Below, one piece after another: positions 61,424 through 64,000 of a stretch of DNA of 64,000 nucleotides. The position numbers and the translations under genes were made by a program. The notes below the pieces were generated by a model. The model had not been told where the DNA came from and searched no databases. It was given only the letters and a program-made list of their open reading frames with translations. The stretch is from Bacillota bacterium (lineage in GTDB: Bacteria; Bacillota; UBA4882; UBA8346): NCBI GenBank assembly GCA_023429995.1, contig JAEZCE010000031.1, positions 62,001-126,000 on the forward strand. Direction: 5' to 3'. How positions within the stretch are numbered: the stretch's first letter is position 1; the number at the start of each line of letters is the position of its first letter.

Positions 61424-62358
61424 TTGTTAAAAACCGCCTTAAGGTTTTTACATACTAAAGCAAGAGCATCCCGCGAGGCTTCAAGTGTTGACTGCATATT
61501 AAAGAAACCGTGGATCATTCCATCATATCTCTTCAGGCATACTTCAACCCCGGACTCGGATAAACGCCGGGCATAATGCTCACCTTCATCTCTTAACAGA
61601 TCATATTCCGAGGTAATAATGCATGCGGCAGGAAGATTTTTAAAGTTTTCCGCCAATAATGGTGAGGCTAATGGATTTTCGGCCTCGCTAAAATCGTTCA
61701 GGTACTGCCTCATAAACCATTCATTGCCTTTAGCGGTTAGCCGGTATCCCTTAGCGTTTACTACTCTGGATATGGGCTTGGTTTTTCCCAGCAAATCAAA
61801 TACGGCATTTATCATCACTTGATAAACAAGGGTAAATTCCCTCCGTTCCCTCGCAAGTCGACTGATTACAGCGCTGAGATTTCCACCGACACTATCACCG
61901 CCGATTGCGATACGCCAAGGATCGATTTTCAACTCTCCGGCATGCGCATTATCCGATATCCACTTGACAACTTGATAACATTCCTCTACGGGTTCCGGAA
62001 ATTTATGTTCCGGCGCCAAACCGTAGTCGATGGATATCACGGCACAATGAACATTGTTTGTTATTTTCCTGCAGATAGAGTCGTAAACTTCAATATTTCC
62101 AAGTACAAATCCGCCGCCATGAATCCAGATAAACGCCGGGTAAAAATTTTTTTCGGTTTTGGGATAATAAATTCTGATAGGTGTATCCCTTAATGAAGTT
62201 TTAACAGCCAGATTGCTCACGAAACCAACCGCTTCCGTGTTTTCCTTAAAATCGTCCCAGCTTTTAGCGTACCACTCCCGCATTTTATCAACACCCAGAG
62301 AGTATAGACCGTCAAAATCGCCTTTTAGAAAATTTTCAAATTTTGGATTTAAGGGCAT
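61420..62358 (-). CDS. HSL-type alpha/beta hydrolase (esterase)
   Basis: About 312 aa. Oxyanion-hole motif WIHGGGFVLG, nucleophile serine in GGDSVGGNLSA, aspartate in EYDLLRDEGEHYA and histidine in DGMIHGFFN: a full hormone-sensitive-lipase family (family IV) triad. It hydrolyses short acyl or aryl esters in the cytoplasm. The ATG at 62358 (MPLNPKFENF) is chosen because GAAGGA lies 7 nt before it. The frame extends 37 codons upstream through AT-rich sequence with no start signal. Confidence 0.9.
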   Translation of the reverse strand: MPLNPKFENFLKGDFDGLYSLGVDKMREWYAKSWDDFKENTEAVGFVSNLAVKTSLRDTPIRIYYPKTEKNFYPAFIWIHGGGFVLGNIEVYDSICRKITNNVHCAVISIDYGLAPEHKFPEPVEECYQVVKWISDNAHAGELKIDPWRIAIGGDSVGGNLSAVISRLARERREFTLVYQVMINAVFDLLGKTKPISRVVNAKGYRLTAKGNEWFMRQYLNDFSEAENPLASPLLAENFKNLPAACIITSEYDLLRDEGEHYARRLSESGVEVCLKRYDGMIHGFFNMQSTLEASRDALALVCKNLKAVFNN

Positions 62359-62518
62359 TGTTAATTCCTTCTTTCTGAAATTCAATAAAATGTAAATTGT
62401 TATGGTTTCATTATATTCATGACGATTGATAATTACCAATATATATATTTCATATACGCATAGCTTCATAGCTATTATTTAAAGCAGCTAAAATTTTACA
62501 TCTTCATTTAAAAGTAGC

Positions 62519-62543
62519 GAGCCGGTTAACAAATCCCCGGCTC
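62519..62543 (-). terminator. Hairpin downstream of the RND gene
   Basis: GAGCCGG faces CCGGCTC around an 11-nt loop, about 95 bp after the RND stop. The T-run is weak. Confidence 0.4.
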
Positions 62544-62638
62544 GACTGGATCATTATGGCTGATTGCACTGGTCATAGTAATCCCCATTCAATGCATTTA
62601 TTGATGGATATTCCAACGATACGATTCCAAACTCATTT

Positions 62639-64000
62639 TCATTCCGGTTTTACCTTAAACCATGCCGCAACCATCGTCGGCAGGACCAGCAAGGTCAGAA
62701 TGGTCGCCACCAATAAACCCCCGGAGATCGCAACCGCCATCGCCCCCCAGAATACGCTGGGCATCAAGGGAATCATTCCCAAAATGGCTGCGGCAGCGGT
62801 TAGCATAATCGGACGGATTCTCATTACCGTCGCATTGATAATGGCGTCCCACATTGATTCTCCGGCATTCAGTTGCTGTTCGATCTGATCAATCAGAATA
62901 ACCGAATTCCTGATAATGATCCCCATTAAGGCCAAAATTCCGACATCGGCGACAAACCCCAGCGCGTTTCCGGTCAAGAACAAGCACAAAATGACTCCAA
63001 TGAGCCCCAGCGGCGCGGTTAATAAGGTTAAAATCATTTTGGAAATGTTCTGTAATTGGAACATGAGTAATAATACTACAATTACAATCATAATCGGCAC
63101 CGGCTGCATCAGATACCCGAGCGCCAAGTTCATCCTTTCCACCGGTCCTCCAATATCAATACTATACCCAAACGGTAGACTGTTACGTAGATTTTGCAAC
63201 GCGGCATAGGCCTGTTTCGTCGCATCGACTCCGGTGACTCCCCCGACTGTCTCCGTTTGAATGGTAATGGTCGGTTTTAAGTTACGCCGCCAAATCAAGC
63301 CTTCTTCCGCATCATAGCTAATTTTGGCAATCTGTTCCAGCGGCACAAACTTCCCGCCGGCGACCGGAATGTTCAGATCCTTAATTTGAGATAAACTGCC
63401 CCGGCTTTGCTCATCCAGCCGGAACACCATGCTGACGGTCTTATCTTTTTGCCGGAACTCCGTCACCGGTATCCCCGATACTTGACATTGCAAAGTTAAC
63501 GCTAATTGCTGGCTATTGACGCCCAACATCCGCGCTTTGTCCTGGTCGATATCCAAATGCACCAATTTATTCTTCTCATTCCAGTCAAGATTAATATTTT
63601 TTAAATTGGGATTTGCCTCCATAATGGTACGGGCTTGGTTCGCGATCTGCCGTACCTTGTCTTTATCATAGCCCGTAACCCGCAGCATTACCGGGTAAGG
63701 ATCCGGCGGCCCCAATTGTAATATTTTTACATGCCCGCGGACATTGGCAAACTTCTCGGTGAATAGCCGATCCACTCTTGCGGCCAACCGGGTACGGGAT
63801 TCCATTCCTTTGGTCACAATCACAAACTCGGCAAAATCCGGCCTAGGAAGCTCCGGATCAGAGGTCAATAAAAAGCGGGGTGATCCCTGCCCTACATAAA
63901 AAGTGCACTTTTCTATGTCAGGGTCGCCCTTAAGGCATTTGGCAAATTGCCGCGCCACCGTCTCGGTCGCCTGGATGGAGGACCCTTCCCCCAGCTTCAA
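62639..64000 (-). CDS. RND-family efflux transporter, C-terminal part (cut by window)
   Basis: 453 residues to the window edge; the beginning lies beyond 64000. The first 270 or so are periplasmic porter sub-domains (PVMLRVTGYDKDKVRQIANQ, MLGVNSQQLALTLQ, IPVAGGKFVPLEQIA, TVGGVTGVDATKQ). Six membrane helices follow, with the conserved GILALMGIIIRNSVILID, MWDAIINATVMRIRPIMLTA and a PSVFWGAMAVAISGGL end. This is the AcrB/HAE1-like superfamily that drives export by the proton gradient together with an adaptor and an outer-membrane channel. The family is rare in one-membrane Bacillota and supports a diderm host. A full-length protein would be about 1000 residues. Confidence 0.9.
   Translation of the reverse strand: MKLGEGSSIQATETVARQFAKCLKGDPDIEKCTFYVGQGSPRFLLTSDPELPRPDFAEFVIVTKGMESRTRLAARVDRLFTEKFANVRGHVKILQLGPPDPYPVMLRVTGYDKDKVRQIANQARTIMEANPNLKNINLDWNEKNKLVHLDIDQDKARMLGVNSQQLALTLQCQVSGIPVTEFRQKDKTVSMVFRLDEQSRGSLSQIKDLNIPVAGGKFVPLEQIAKISYDAEEGLIWRRNLKPTITIQTETVGGVTGVDATKQAYAALQNLRNSLPFGYSIDIGGPVERMNLALGYLMQPVPIMIVIVVLLLMFQLQNISKMILTLLTAPLGLIGVILCLFLTGNALGFVADVGILALMGIIIRNSVILIDQIEQQLNAGESMWDAIINATVMRIRPIMLTAAAAILGMIPLMPSVFWGAMAVAISGGLLVATILTLLVLPTMVAAWFKVKPE

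Overview
The window is about 64 kb of bacterial chromosome, AT-leaning and gene-dense, with strong AGGAGG-type ribosome binding sites. It most likely comes from a spore-forming member of the Bacillota: a CotA-type spore-coat laccase, YesM/YesN and LplB/LplC-type carbohydrate regulators and permeases, and CBM2-type secreted enzymes all fit. Several features point to a two-membrane (diderm) envelope. An RND pump runs off the right edge, there is a decayed membrane-fusion protein, and the three sugar-binding proteins have type I signal peptides without a clear lipobox. A Hydrogenispora/Limnochordia-like anaerobe would fit, but the sequence alone does not settle the taxon. No rRNA, tRNA or CRISPR array was seen.

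Layout. Positions 1-710 hold repeats and a possible partial gene. Positions 711-12099 (minus strand) are the most unusual part: an apparent five-gene operon encoding a 519-aa propeller-like protein, a 2218-aa protein with PQQ-type repeats and two LamG-like domains, a lipoprotein, a small protein, and a multi-membrane-span patatin-like lipase. Just upstream on the same strand are a hybrid 7TM-DISM sensor kinase (13834-16881) and a receiver-winged helix-BTAD regulator (12712-13830), followed by a decayed partial copy of the kinase. A perfect pair of 11-bp direct repeats sits where the -35 box of the five-gene operon should be, so I infer that this pair controls it.

Positions 17361-20900 are a graveyard: a HEPN-MNT toxin-antitoxin pair with one frameshift in each gene, an ImmA-like protease, a nucleotidyltransferase remnant, a 5'-truncated Old Yellow Enzyme and palindromic repeats. 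Positions 20898-49561 are mainly carbohydrate uptake and catabolism. Locus 1 has a GH130 phosphorylase, a binding protein and two permeases, with a divergent membrane-bound AraC regulator. Locus 2 has a binding protein, two permeases, a medium-chain dehydrogenase, a Gfo/Idh/MocA oxidoreductase and two sugar isomerase-like TIM barrels, with a YesM/YesN two-component pair. Between loci 2 and 3 lie the laccase, small membrane proteins and an ArsB/NhaD-type transporter behind a riboswitch-like leader. Locus 3 has a binding protein, two permeases and a GH2 beta-glucuronidase-like enzyme. None of the three loci encodes an ABC ATPase.

Positions 50099-64000 hold a NarL-type two-component pair next to a decayed membrane-fusion gene, a secreted SGNH esterase with a CBM2, UppP, a 42-bp tandem repeat, an acyl-CoA synthetase with its XRE-cupin regulator, uridine kinase, an amidohydrolase, a LysR regulator, an HSL-type esterase and the C-terminal part of an RND transporter.
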